DNA from: Pedobacter kyungheensis | GTDB taxonomy: Bacteria > Bacteroidota > Bacteroidia > Sphingobacteriales > Sphingobacteriaceae | DNA length: 64,000 nt | Reading direction: 5' to 3' | Assembly: GCF_000812965.1 (NCBI RefSeq) | Contig: NZ_JSYN01000014.1 | Span: 1 to 64,000 of the forward strand | Shown here: positions 8,799 to 15,678 of the stretch, piece by piece | Layout of the letters: each line of letters opens with the position of its first letter | Position numbering within the stretch: position 1 is the first letter of the stretch | Position numbers and translations under genes: made by a program | Notes under the pieces: generated by a model | Told to the model about the DNA's origin: nothing | What the model saw: only the letters and a program-made list of their open reading frames with translations | Database searches by the model: none

Positions 8799-9353
8799 AT
8801 GAGCATAAAATATAAATTTCATGACCCTGGTGCAATATATTTTGTCTCTTTTGCTGTTGTAGGATGGATAGATGTTTTTACGCGCAGCGTTTATAGCGAT
8901 ATTTTATTGGAAAGTTTAACTTATTGTAGAAAAGAAAAAGGCCTTAACTTACATGCCTGGGTAATCATGAGTAACCATGTTCATTTAATTGTGAGTAGCA
9001 GAGAGGGTTATTTATTATCTGATATTATGCGCGACTTAAAGAAATATTCATCATTTAGGATAGTAAAGGAGATAAGAGAGAGCACGATTGAAAGCAGAAA
9101 AGAATGGATGCTTTATTTGTTTGCTAAGGCTGGACAACAGAATAGCAACAATAAAAACTTTCAGTTTTGGCGGCAGGATAATCATCCCATCGAATTAGAT
9201 CCTCATTTAAATATGTTCGAAGAACGAATTGATTACCTGCATAATAATCCGGTTAAGGCTGGGTGGGTGACAAATGCGTCAGACTATTTGTATAGCAGTG
9301 CTATCGATTATGAAGGTGGTAAAGGATTGATTGAGATTGATTTATTGGTTTAA
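8799..9353 (+). CDS. REP-associated tyrosine transposase (RAYT, Y1/IS200-like)
   Basis: 184 residues. A single-strand DNA transposase of the HUH/Y1 superfamily: WVIMSNHVHLIV carries the metal-binding His60-x-His62, and Tyr83 in DLKKYSSF is the likely catalytic tyrosine. The C-terminal FWRQDNHPIELD and DYLHNNPVKAGWV are hallmarks of the RAYT branch. Such proteins are domesticated and act on REP palindromes. The gene is intact and flanked on both sides by near-identical repeats carrying a palindromic core, and its own 3' end is duplicated downstream. No insertion-sequence inverted ends or target duplication are evident. Confidence 0.9.
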   Translation: MSIKYKFHDPGAIYFVSFAVVGWIDVFTRSVYSDILLESLTYCRKEKGLNLHAWVIMSNHVHLIVSSREGYLLSDIMRDLKKYSSFRIVKEIRESTIESRKEWMLYLFAKAGQQNSNNKNFQFWRQDNHPIELDPHLNMFEERIDYLHNNPVKAGWVTNASDYLYSSAIDYEGGKGLIEIDLLV

Positions 9354-9404
9354 TGAATCGGTATTCAGTCAGTGGCATAAGCTCATTGGCGAGGGCACAA
9401 GTCA
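9313..9404. repeat. First copy of a duplication covering the RAYT 3' end
   Basis: Covers the last 14 codons of the transposase gene and 51 bases beyond. It is repeated with substitutions and a small deletion at 9472-9555. Shared stretches include TAAAGGATTGATTGA, GGTTTAATGAA, GGCTCATTGGC-like sequence and GGGCACAAGTCA. Confidence 0.75.
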
Positions 9405-9405
9405 G

Positions 9406-9465
9406 TATTACTAGCGCAAGTCTTAGCGAGGAGGATAGCGTTGTTGGTTGACTTGTGCTTTTAAA
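9406..9465. repeat. REP-like element downstream of RAYT
   Basis: Near-identical to 8692-8752: inverted core AGCGCAAGTCTTAGCG at 9413-9428, then GAGGATAGCGTTGTTG and TTGACTTGTGCTTTTAAA. The arms GCACAAGTCA (9395-9404) and TGACTTGTGC (9449-9458) form a 10-bp perfect inverted repeat around the core, which gives a hairpin-capable unit of about 64 bases. Confidence 0.8.
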
Positions 9466-9471
9466 GCCAGT

Positions 9472-9604
9472 AAGGTTGTAAAGGATTGATTGATATTGGT
9501 TTAATGAAACGGCATTCAATCTGTTGCATAGGCTCATTGGCTAGGGCACAAGTCAGGCCATTGCACAGGTCCGGAGCGCTAAGACTTGCGCCAGTAGGGC
9601 CAGT
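9472..9604. repeat. Second duplication copy plus a forward REP core
   Basis: 9472-9555 repeats the RAYT 3' end with divergence. 9573-9597 holds a forward-oriented REP core, AGCGCTAAGACTTGCG (9575-9590), followed by CCAGTAGGGCCAGTAGGG. The rest of the gap up to 9655 shows no gene. Confidence 0.75.
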
Positions 9605-9655
9605 AGGGGGTGCGCCAACAATGGGAATTAGAAAATAAAATTAAACAGCAAGGCT

Positions 9656-10201
9656 ATGTTCAGAAACCTTAAAATTGCAGTTTCCTTTATTTTGGTAATT
9701 GTTACATTTATTCATTGTACTAATAAAAAAACAGATTCAAGAAAAGTAAATTGTTTATCAGATTTAATGATTTTTGCAGATACATTAAATTTGGATACAA
9801 GTAAGACTTTAGAATATCATTTTAAAACCCGTGTTAGTCAAGCAATTTTTGATTGTGATCTGAATACTTTCAGACATAATAAACAGCTAAATAAAGCGAC
9901 AGCGAGGATTATATTGAAAATTAATTACTACTTCATTCAAAAAGGATGGGGTAATGATGAAGATTTATTACCACTATATTCAATATCTCCATTTTTGAAT
10001 AAAATTTTGGACGAGGGTGTTTACATGCAAACTAAAAAAGAACGACAAGGGCAAGAGATTCAGATTTTAACCGCTTCTTCTTTGGCGACTTTTATTTTAA
10101 ATGATAATACGCTGTCGAAAGATAAAGACTTAATTTTATTAATTGAAAAATGCTATCCTCGCTTTATAAAAAAGAAGTATGAATCTCGCCTGGAGCGCTA
10201 A
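9656..10201 (+). CDS. Hypothetical AT-rich lipoprotein ending inside a REP element
   Basis: 181 residues, family not recognised. The N-terminus has a lipoprotein-like signal ending FIHC near residue 21. The body is helix-prone and rich in Asn, Lys and Ile (NKATARIILKINYYFIQKGW, then AYTASSLATFIL-like segments), without catalytic motifs I know. It is visibly more AT-rich than its neighbours, which suggests transfer. The last codons and the stop (GAG CGC TAA) are part of a REP core at 10192-10214, so the original C-terminus may have been replaced by a repeat insertion. Confidence 0.6.
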   Translation: MFRNLKIAVSFILVIVTFIHCTNKKTDSRKVNCLSDLMIFADTLNLDTSKTLEYHFKTRVSQAIFDCDLNTFRHNKQLNKATARIILKINYYFIQKGWGNDEDLLPLYSISPFLNKILDEGVYMQTKKERQGQEIQILTASSLATFILNDNTLSKDKDLILLIEKCYPRFIKKKYESRLER

Positions 10202-10226
10202 GACTTGCGCCAGTGGTTGTGCAACG
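10192..10226. repeat. REP core overlapping a gene end
   Basis: Contains AGCGCTAAGACTTGCG (10194-10209) and CCAGT, the same forward orientation as the 9575 copy. It supplies the stop codon of the preceding gene and precedes the dehydrogenase by about 85 bases. Confidence 0.7.
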
Positions 10227-10310
10227 TCATTTCGGCTACAAATAGCTGCATTTTGGCAACGCAGAGGAGCTGCCGGGAGACGAATTTTGTATTGTTAAAA
10301 GAAAAACAAT

Positions 10311-11105
10311 ATGAAAACAATTTTTATTACCGGTGCTTCAACCGGATTAGGCCGGGCCACCGCCATATTATTTCAGCAAAATGGATGGAAAGTAATCGCT
10401 ACCATGCGTAATCCCGAAGCAGAAACTGTACTTGGACAATTGGAGCATGTAACCCTTTTGCCACTCGATGTAACCAACGAAAAACAAGTAAAGAGCACTG
10501 TAGATTTGGCTATACAACAAAGCGTAGACGTGGTGTTTAACAATGCCGGTTATGGTTTGGTTGGGCCAATGGAAGCCATTTCTGATGAACAAATGGTGAG
10601 ACAGTTAAATACCAACCTATTGGGCGTGTTGCGCGTAACGCAGGCTTTTATTCCCTATTTCAGAGAAAAAGGCGCTGGTACATTTATTACCACAACCTCT
10701 ATGGGCGGATTGTTTGCTTTCCCGCTGGGTTCGGTTTACCACGCTACCAAATTTGCTTTGGAAGGCTGGAGCGAAAGTCTCTCGTTAGAGCTTGGTCTTT
10801 TCAATATCAGTGTGAAAACCGTAGCCCCGGGCGGTATTGCTACCGATTTTATGGGGCGTTCTATCGATGCACCTTCGCACCCGGCTTATGAAGAAGCCAA
10901 CCAAAAACTCTGGGGACTATTTAATGCCGACAATTTCTCAACAGCAGCACAAATTGCAGCAGTGGTGTACGAAGCCGCAACCGATGGTAAAGACCAGGTG
11001 CGCTATGTAGCCGGCGAAGATGCCAAAGCCTTGTATGCCCAACGCACCGAAATAGGTTACGAAGCATTCAGAAAAGAGATGCGTAAAAACATTTTTGGAT
11101 CATAA
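10311..11105 (+). CDS. SDR family oxidoreductase
   Basis: 264 residues, classical short-chain dehydrogenase. It has a Rossmann nucleotide-binding TGASTGLG at residues 7-14, NNAG at 77-80, and catalytic Ser130, Tyr143 and Lys147 (YHATK). After Lys147 the sequence continues FALEGWSESLSLELG and VKTVAPGGIATDF, typical of NAD(P)-dependent dehydrogenases annotated as oxidoreductases of unknown substrate. An AraC gene follows 17 bases downstream on the same strand and probably belongs to the same transcript. The substrate is not predictable from sequence. Confidence 0.92.
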   Translation: MKTIFITGASTGLGRATAILFQQNGWKVIATMRNPEAETVLGQLEHVTLLPLDVTNEKQVKSTVDLAIQQSVDVVFNNAGYGLVGPMEAISDEQMVRQLNTNLLGVLRVTQAFIPYFREKGAGTFITTTSMGGLFAFPLGSVYHATKFALEGWSESLSLELGLFNISVKTVAPGGIATDFMGRSIDAPSHPAYEEANQKLWGLFNADNFSTAAQIAAVVYEAATDGKDQVRYVAGEDAKALYAQRTEIGYEAFRKEMRKNIFGS

Positions 11106-11122
11106 ATACTTAAATTAGCCTG

Positions 11123-12037
11123 ATGAAAAGAGTTGCCGCCGCACCGCATAAAATAGATACCATTTCGGATTTACACCGCATGCTGGGCCTGCCTGGTCCG
11201 CTGCATCCTTTGGTAAGCCTGGTTGATAATACGAAGATTGCGGCGCTGGTAGATCAACTTCCTGAAACTTTTTTATTAAGCTTCTATAAAATTTCCTTTA
11301 AAAAACTGCTCAAGGGCCGCATAGGTTACGGGCAGGGTTATTACGATTTTGATGAGGGTGGTCTGGTATTTACGGCCCCTCATCAAATTATTTCTATTGA
11401 TGCCGAAGCCGAGTTTTATGGCTCTACTTTATTAATCCATCCCGATTTTATCCGCCATTACCCTTTGGCCAAAAACATTAAACAATACGGTTTCTTCTCG
11501 TACGAAACCAATGAGGCGCTACATTTGGCAGAAAAGGAGCGAACAACCATTTTAGAGGTTCTGGCGCATATAGACCGCGAACTGAATAACCCGATCGATG
11601 ATTTTAGCCAGGATGTAATTATTGCCTATATCGAAGTGCTGTTAAATTACAGTAACCGTTTTTACAAACGCCAGTTTATTACGCGAAAGGCCATTAACCA
11701 CGATCTGCTTTCGAAGATGGAACAATTGCTGCACGATTATTTCGAAACCGAAAATGGTTTGAACAAAGGCTTACCCACAGTTGAGTACCTGGCAGATCAG
11801 CTGCATCTTTCGCCCCGCTATTTAAGCGATATGCTACGCTCGCTTACCGGACAAAATGCACAGCAGCATATTCACGAAAAGCTGATTGAAAAAGCGAAAG
11901 AAAAGTTGAGCATTACCAGTTTATCGGTGAGCGAAATCGCTTATGCACTGGGTTTCGAACATCCTCAGTCATTCAGCAAATTATTTAAGAGTAAAACCAA
12001 TCAATCGCCACTGGCATTCAGGCACTCATTTAACTGA
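11123..12037 (+). CDS. AraC family transcriptional regulator
   Basis: 304 residues. The C-terminal double helix-turn-helix is clear: VEYLADQLHLSPRYLSDMLR and VSEIAYALGFEHPQSFSKLF, followed by KTNQSPLAFR. The N-terminal half (LPGPLHPLVSLVDNTKI, then GYGQGYYDFDEGGLVFTAP) matches the sensor region of the AraC subgroup often linked to SDR or aldo-keto oxidoreductases. It is co-transcribed with the upstream SDR gene and may control it. Its stop codon directly abuts the stop of the convergent gene at 12038. Confidence 0.9.
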   Translation: MKRVAAAPHKIDTISDLHRMLGLPGPLHPLVSLVDNTKIAALVDQLPETFLLSFYKISFKKLLKGRIGYGQGYYDFDEGGLVFTAPHQIISIDAEAEFYGSTLLIHPDFIRHYPLAKNIKQYGFFSYETNEALHLAEKERTTILEVLAHIDRELNNPIDDFSQDVIIAYIEVLLNYSNRFYKRQFITRKAINHDLLSKMEQLLHDYFETENGLNKGLPTVEYLADQLHLSPRYLSDMLRSLTGQNAQQHIHEKLIEKAKEKLSITSLSVSEIAYALGFEHPQSFSKLFKSKTNQSPLAFRHSFN

Positions 12038-12736
12038 TTAGCGGCAAAGTACTGTGCCGTTAAAATGCGTACCCATATTGGGCGAAATAAACGGGATACC
12101 AAGCTCGGCCGAACGGAGCAAAAGCAATACGCCCATAAAAAGCATAAACCAGGGGATAAGCCTTTTGGTATTAAAACGAATGTACTTTTTGAGGTAAATA
12201 CCACCCATCGAGATCATCATCAACAACGGCGAAGTGCCTAAACCAAAAAGGAACATAAACTGCAATCCGCTATTTGCAGATGCGCCATTTACAGCTGTGG
12301 CCAGTGCCAGGTACACCATGCCACAAGGAATGATACCATTGAGCATGCCGGCCACAAATTGCCATAAGGGGAAGCCCATCAGTTTGCCCATCAGTTTAGC
12401 AATGGGGTTAATCAGCTTAAACTGTAGTGCACTAAGCCGATGGCTATAAGTTGTCCGCATTTGCAAGAGGGTAAACACAATTAAAAGCAAACCTATGGTT
12501 ATACTCAGTATTTTCTGGTTGGCTACCAGGTTAAAAGTACTGCCGAGCCAACCAGCTAGAGCCCCCATCAGGCTATAGGTGAAAACCCGGCCCGATTGAT
12601 AGAGCAACAAAGCCCAGCCCGTTTGCCAGCTGCTGTTCTTTTCGAAAGGCATAGCCAGCATCAACGGACCGCACATTACCGCACAGTGCAGGCTGCCGAG
12701 TAGCCCCATTAAAAATGCAAGTGGCAGGTTGTTCAT
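12038..12736 (-). CDS. TauE/SafE (UreH-like) membrane protein of the cbb3 operon
   Basis: 232 residues, polytopic with about six membrane segments. It opens FLMGLLGSLHCAVMCGPLML; the HxxxMCGP motif is characteristic of the 'sulfite exporter TauE/SafE' or UreH-like group related to DsbD-type transporters. In Bacteroidota and Proteobacteria such proteins sit at the end of ccoNOP/ccoGHIS clusters and are thought to help metal (copper) handling for oxidase assembly. It overlaps the ccoH stop by one base. Last gene of the operon, with no room for a terminator before the convergent AraC gene. Confidence 0.8.
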   Translation of the reverse strand: MNNLPLAFLMGLLGSLHCAVMCGPLMLAMPFEKNSSWQTGWALLLYQSGRVFTYSLMGALAGWLGSTFNLVANQKILSITIGLLLIVFTLLQMRTTYSHRLSALQFKLINPIAKLMGKLMGFPLWQFVAGMLNGIIPCGMVYLALATAVNGASANSGLQFMFLFGLGTSPLLMMISMGGIYLKKYIRFNTKRLIPWFMLFMGVLLLLRSAELGIPFISPNMGTHFNGTVLCR

Positions 12737-13164
12737 TACAGCGTAATACTTTTTTTATACTGATATTGTTTCTGATTGCTTTTCCATTTTAAATCGAGGT
12801 ACCAAAGGCCTTTATCGGCAGGTTTACGGTCTACTAAAATCAGGTGACTGTTGCCCAGGGTATTGCCGTTTTGCTTTTTATCGGCCCGCGCATTGGATGG
12901 CCGCATCAGCACCAGGGTATAACTGGCGCTGTCTTTTAAACGGATAATTACCTGGCTAGGGTTTACGGTAATAACGGGTTCAGCATGGTCTGCAAAGGTA
13001 TTTGCCTTCTGTTTGTACTCTTCATCGTAACGGAGGCCTTTTTCGTAATAATTGCTTTCTACCAGCGTATCGTTACCCTGTTTACTGAGCATGTAAGCAC
13101 CCAGAGCCAATATAAAAAGCATAAATGCAGCCATGGTGATGATAATTTTTTTTCCCCAGTTCAT
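12736..13164 (-). CDS. ccoH: FixH/CcoH cbb3 oxidase assembly protein
   Basis: 142 residues. One N-terminal membrane helix (about 6-28) is followed by the FixH signature LVESNYYEKGLRYDEEYKQK and an extracytoplasmic beta-rich domain. FixH/CcoH helps stabilise the cbb3 oxidase assembly intermediate. It lies 12 bases after ccoG and overlaps the next gene by one base, which implies tight co-translation. Confidence 0.88.
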   Translation of the reverse strand: MNWGKKIIITMAAFMLFILALGAYMLSKQGNDTLVESNYYEKGLRYDEEYKQKANTFADHAEPVITVNPSQVIIRLKDSASYTLVLMRPSNARADKKQNGNTLGNSHLILVDRKPADKGLWYLDLKWKSNQKQYQYKKSITL

Positions 13165-13176
13165 ATCGTTTATCTT

Positions 13177-14544
13177 TTAATTTGGATTGGCAAAAAAGCT
13201 TGTGGTAGCCGTGCTGATCGTTTTTTTATCGGTTACCACTTCAAAAGTGACCTCAGTTTTATAACTTTTTATCTGTGCCGGTTTCCTGATCAGGAAAAAG
13301 GTTAAATGCACCGTTCCTTCTTTGGGCAGGAGCTTTTCCTGCTGGATAAATAAGATGCTATCGGTACTATTGGCCGATTTAAAACTGAAACGGATATCGC
13401 GGTTCGTTTTGTTAATCAGCTCGGCATTGTAAAGGTTACTGATGCTTCCATCGGCTCGGGTTTGAAACAGTGTACCACTTGCCCTCAATACGGTGGTTTC
13501 TACATTTTGCCTGTTGTAAATGAGCGATGAAAACAAGATCATGGCTACCAGCAATACAGCCGCATAACCGTAAGCTTTAAAACCGGCCCTGAAAGGTTTA
13601 CGTGCCTGAATAAAATCGTTGTTGTAGAAGCCAATGAGCCTTTCGGGTTTGTTGATTTTGAGCATCACTTCATCGCAGGCATCGATGCAAGCTGTACAAT
13701 TGATACACTCGAGCTGGGTGCCTTTGCGAATATCGATCCCGGTAGGGCAGACCTGTACACAAAGGCCACAATCTACACAGTCGCCTTTTAAATGGCCTGC
13801 ATCTTTTACAAGTTTACCACGGGGTTCGCCACGGGTTTCATCATAAGCCACAATTAAACTCTGGTTATCGAGTAAAACCCCTTGTAAACGGCCATACGGA
13901 CAAATAACTGTGCACACAATTTCGCGAACGTAAGCAAAAACGGTGTAGAAAACAGCTGTAAAAATACAAATGGAGATAAAGCCCGAAATGTGCGCCGATA
14001 CCGGTTCGGTAATGATTTTATACAGTACATCGCTACCGATAAGATAGGCGAGGAAAGTATTAGCAATGCCAAAAGAGATGAGGAGAAAAAGAAAGTGCTT
14101 AACTGTTTTTTTGAAGATTTTTTCCGCTGTCCAGGGCTGGGCATCCAGTTTTTTCTGGTGTAATGCATCACCTTCTATCCAGTATTCAATCCGGCGGAAA
14201 ACCATTTCCATAAATATGGTTTGCGGACAGGCCCAGCCGCACCAAAGTCTGCCCAGTACCACGGTAAAGCAAATTACAAAGAGGATAAAAATCAGCATTG
14301 CAAAAGCGAAGAGATAAAAATCCTGCGGCGTAAAAATCAGTCCGAAGAAAACAAATTTACGGCTAATGAAGTTGAGCAATACCAGTTGCTCGCCTTTAAA
14401 CTGTACAAACGGAAAACTGAACAGGCAAAGCAAAAGCGCATAACTTACCCATTTGCGGTAGGTGTATAACCTGCCGGCGGGTTTCTTCGGATAAAGAAAA
14501 TTACGGCCCTTGCCTTGCTTATTGGTTTTATTTTTTGCCGGCAT
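13177..14544 (-). CDS. ccoG: CcoG/FixG/RdxA cytochrome c oxidase accessory ferredoxin-like protein
   Basis: 455 residues. Several membrane helices occupy the N-terminal half. Then come GRLWCGWACPQTIFMEMVF and two 4Fe-4S cysteine clusters: CVDCGLCVQVCPTGID and CINCTACIDACDEVM (roughly residues 256-292). A last membrane helix and a C-terminal Ig-like FixG domain follow. CcoG is a copper-related reductase needed for cbb3 assembly (reduction of Cu(II) to Cu(I) is known for homologues). The start codon overlaps the 3' end of ccoP by 17 bases. Confidence 0.95.
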   Translation of the reverse strand: MPAKNKTNKQGKGRNFLYPKKPAGRLYTYRKWVSYALLLCLFSFPFVQFKGEQLVLLNFISRKFVFFGLIFTPQDFYLFAFAMLIFILFVICFTVVLGRLWCGWACPQTIFMEMVFRRIEYWIEGDALHQKKLDAQPWTAEKIFKKTVKHFLFLLISFGIANTFLAYLIGSDVLYKIITEPVSAHISGFISICIFTAVFYTVFAYVREIVCTVICPYGRLQGVLLDNQSLIVAYDETRGEPRGKLVKDAGHLKGDCVDCGLCVQVCPTGIDIRKGTQLECINCTACIDACDEVMLKINKPERLIGFYNNDFIQARKPFRAGFKAYGYAAVLLVAMILFSSLIYNRQNVETTVLRASGTLFQTRADGSISNLYNAELINKTNRDIRFSFKSANSTDSILFIQQEKLLPKEGTVHLTFFLIRKPAQIKSYKTEVTFEVVTDKKTISTATTSFFANPN

Positions 14545-15460
14545 CTTTTACCTCATTGTTGGGTTCATATTTTTCACCTTGTGGTGCTTTGGCACCAGCG
14601 GGTTTGCTTCCTTCGAGCGATAAAATATAATTGGCTACTTCACTGATCTGTTTCGGGCTAAGCGTTTTTTCCCAGCTTACCATCCCTTTGGCCGGAACGC
14701 CGTATTTAATGGTTTTAAAAATGTTATTAATTCCACCGCCATGCAGCCAGAACTCATCGGTAAGGTTAGGCCCAATTAAACCGCCCCCGGCCGGGCCATG
14801 GCAAACGGCGCAGTTGGCCGAGAAGATGGTTTTACCCGATTCGATTACAGGCGCAGTGTTATCGGCTTTTACTGTGTTTTCATCAACCGCATTGGCCGAT
14901 TTTTGCAGGTAAATGGCTTTCTCTTCAGCCGAACGCGTCATTTCGGCCGCGTACAGCTGGTCCTGATTTAAGCCGTAGCCACCAATGTAATAATAGAAAA
15001 GATAGGCTGCACCAAACAGGATGGTGCCATAAAACAAGAAGTTAAACCACGCCGGAACCGGGTTGTTGAGTTCCTGAATACCATCGTAAGCATGCTCAAT
15101 TACGATATCTTTTTCTGCTTCAATTGGTTTTAGCCCCAGTATTTTACTCCAGATGGAAGGCTTGTGCTTTTTGGTTTTTAACCAGCTGTCGTAATCAAGC
15201 GGCGCTTCTTTTACCGGTGCCAGGTAAGGCGTAGGATTAAGCTGCTCGCGGTACATAACCTTGAAGGCATTTAGCAGCGTAATGGATACAACCAGCAATA
15301 CCAGTACAAATAAAAGCATGATGAGCAGGAGTGTTTCGGCCTGACTTAGACCTAATAAACTTGGTTCCGAACTAACTGTGGCTGCTTCAGCTTTATCATC
15401 GGCAGCCAGGGCAGCTATGGCTGGTAATAGCAATAGGAGGGTGATGTTAAATTTTTTCAT
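14528..15460 (-). CDS. ccoP: cbb3-type cytochrome c oxidase subunit III (CcoP), monoheme form
   Basis: 310 residues from the preferred ATG at 15460 (signal-like KKFNITLLLLLPA). An upstream in-frame ATG at 15490 would add ten charged residues before the signal and is less likely. There are two hydrophobic helices (LLLIMLLFVLVLLVV and FLFYGTILFGAAYLF) and one cytochrome c domain with NCAVCHGPAGGG and a later GMVSWEKTLSP, the probable heme Met ligand region. Proteobacterial CcoP has two CxxCH motifs; this one has only one. The subunit passes electrons to CcoO/CcoN. Confidence 0.93.
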   Translation of the reverse strand: MKKFNITLLLLLPAIAALAADDKAEAATVSSEPSLLGLSQAETLLLIMLLFVLVLLVVSITLLNAFKVMYREQLNPTPYLAPVKEAPLDYDSWLKTKKHKPSIWSKILGLKPIEAEKDIVIEHAYDGIQELNNPVPAWFNFLFYGTILFGAAYLFYYYIGGYGLNQDQLYAAEMTRSAEEKAIYLQKSANAVDENTVKADNTAPVIESGKTIFSANCAVCHGPAGGGLIGPNLTDEFWLHGGGINNIFKTIKYGVPAKGMVSWEKTLSPKQISEVANYILSLEGSKPAGAKAPQGEKYEPNNEVKDAGKK

Positions 15461-15520
15461 CCTTATGTTTTGTATTTGTTTTTCCCTCATTAAAGCAATT
15501 CCTTAATGAGGGTATAAATG

Positions 15521-15676
15521 CTAATCTTTTAAGGGTAACTCGCTCATGTTACTGATGTGGTTTTTGCTCAGCTTAATGAGGTAGATACTCACGATGATAA
15601 AAAAGACCATAAATAAGAGCAGCGAACTAATCAGGTAATATTCGCGGCCTGCTAAGTTTTTAAGTTGTTCGAACAT
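15521..15676 (-). CDS. ccoQ: CcoQ/FixQ-like small subunit (51 residues)
   Basis: A 51-residue ORF between ccoNO and ccoP. It starts MFEQLKNLAGREYY, has a single membrane helix (LISSLLLFMVFFIIVSIYLI) and ends LPLKD. Position, length and topology match CcoQ/FixQ, a small membrane subunit that stabilises the cbb3 complex; sequence conservation in this family is low. It begins three bases after the ccoNO stop codon. Confidence 0.85.
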   Translation of the reverse strand: MFEQLKNLAGREYYLISSLLLFMVFFIIVSIYLIKLSKNHISNMSELPLKD

Positions 15677-15678
15677 GG

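Noticed and set aside
8799..9353. A complete insertion sequence around the Y1 transposase.
   Set aside because: No defined subterminal ends or target site; the repeats around it fit a RAYT/REP arrangement better.
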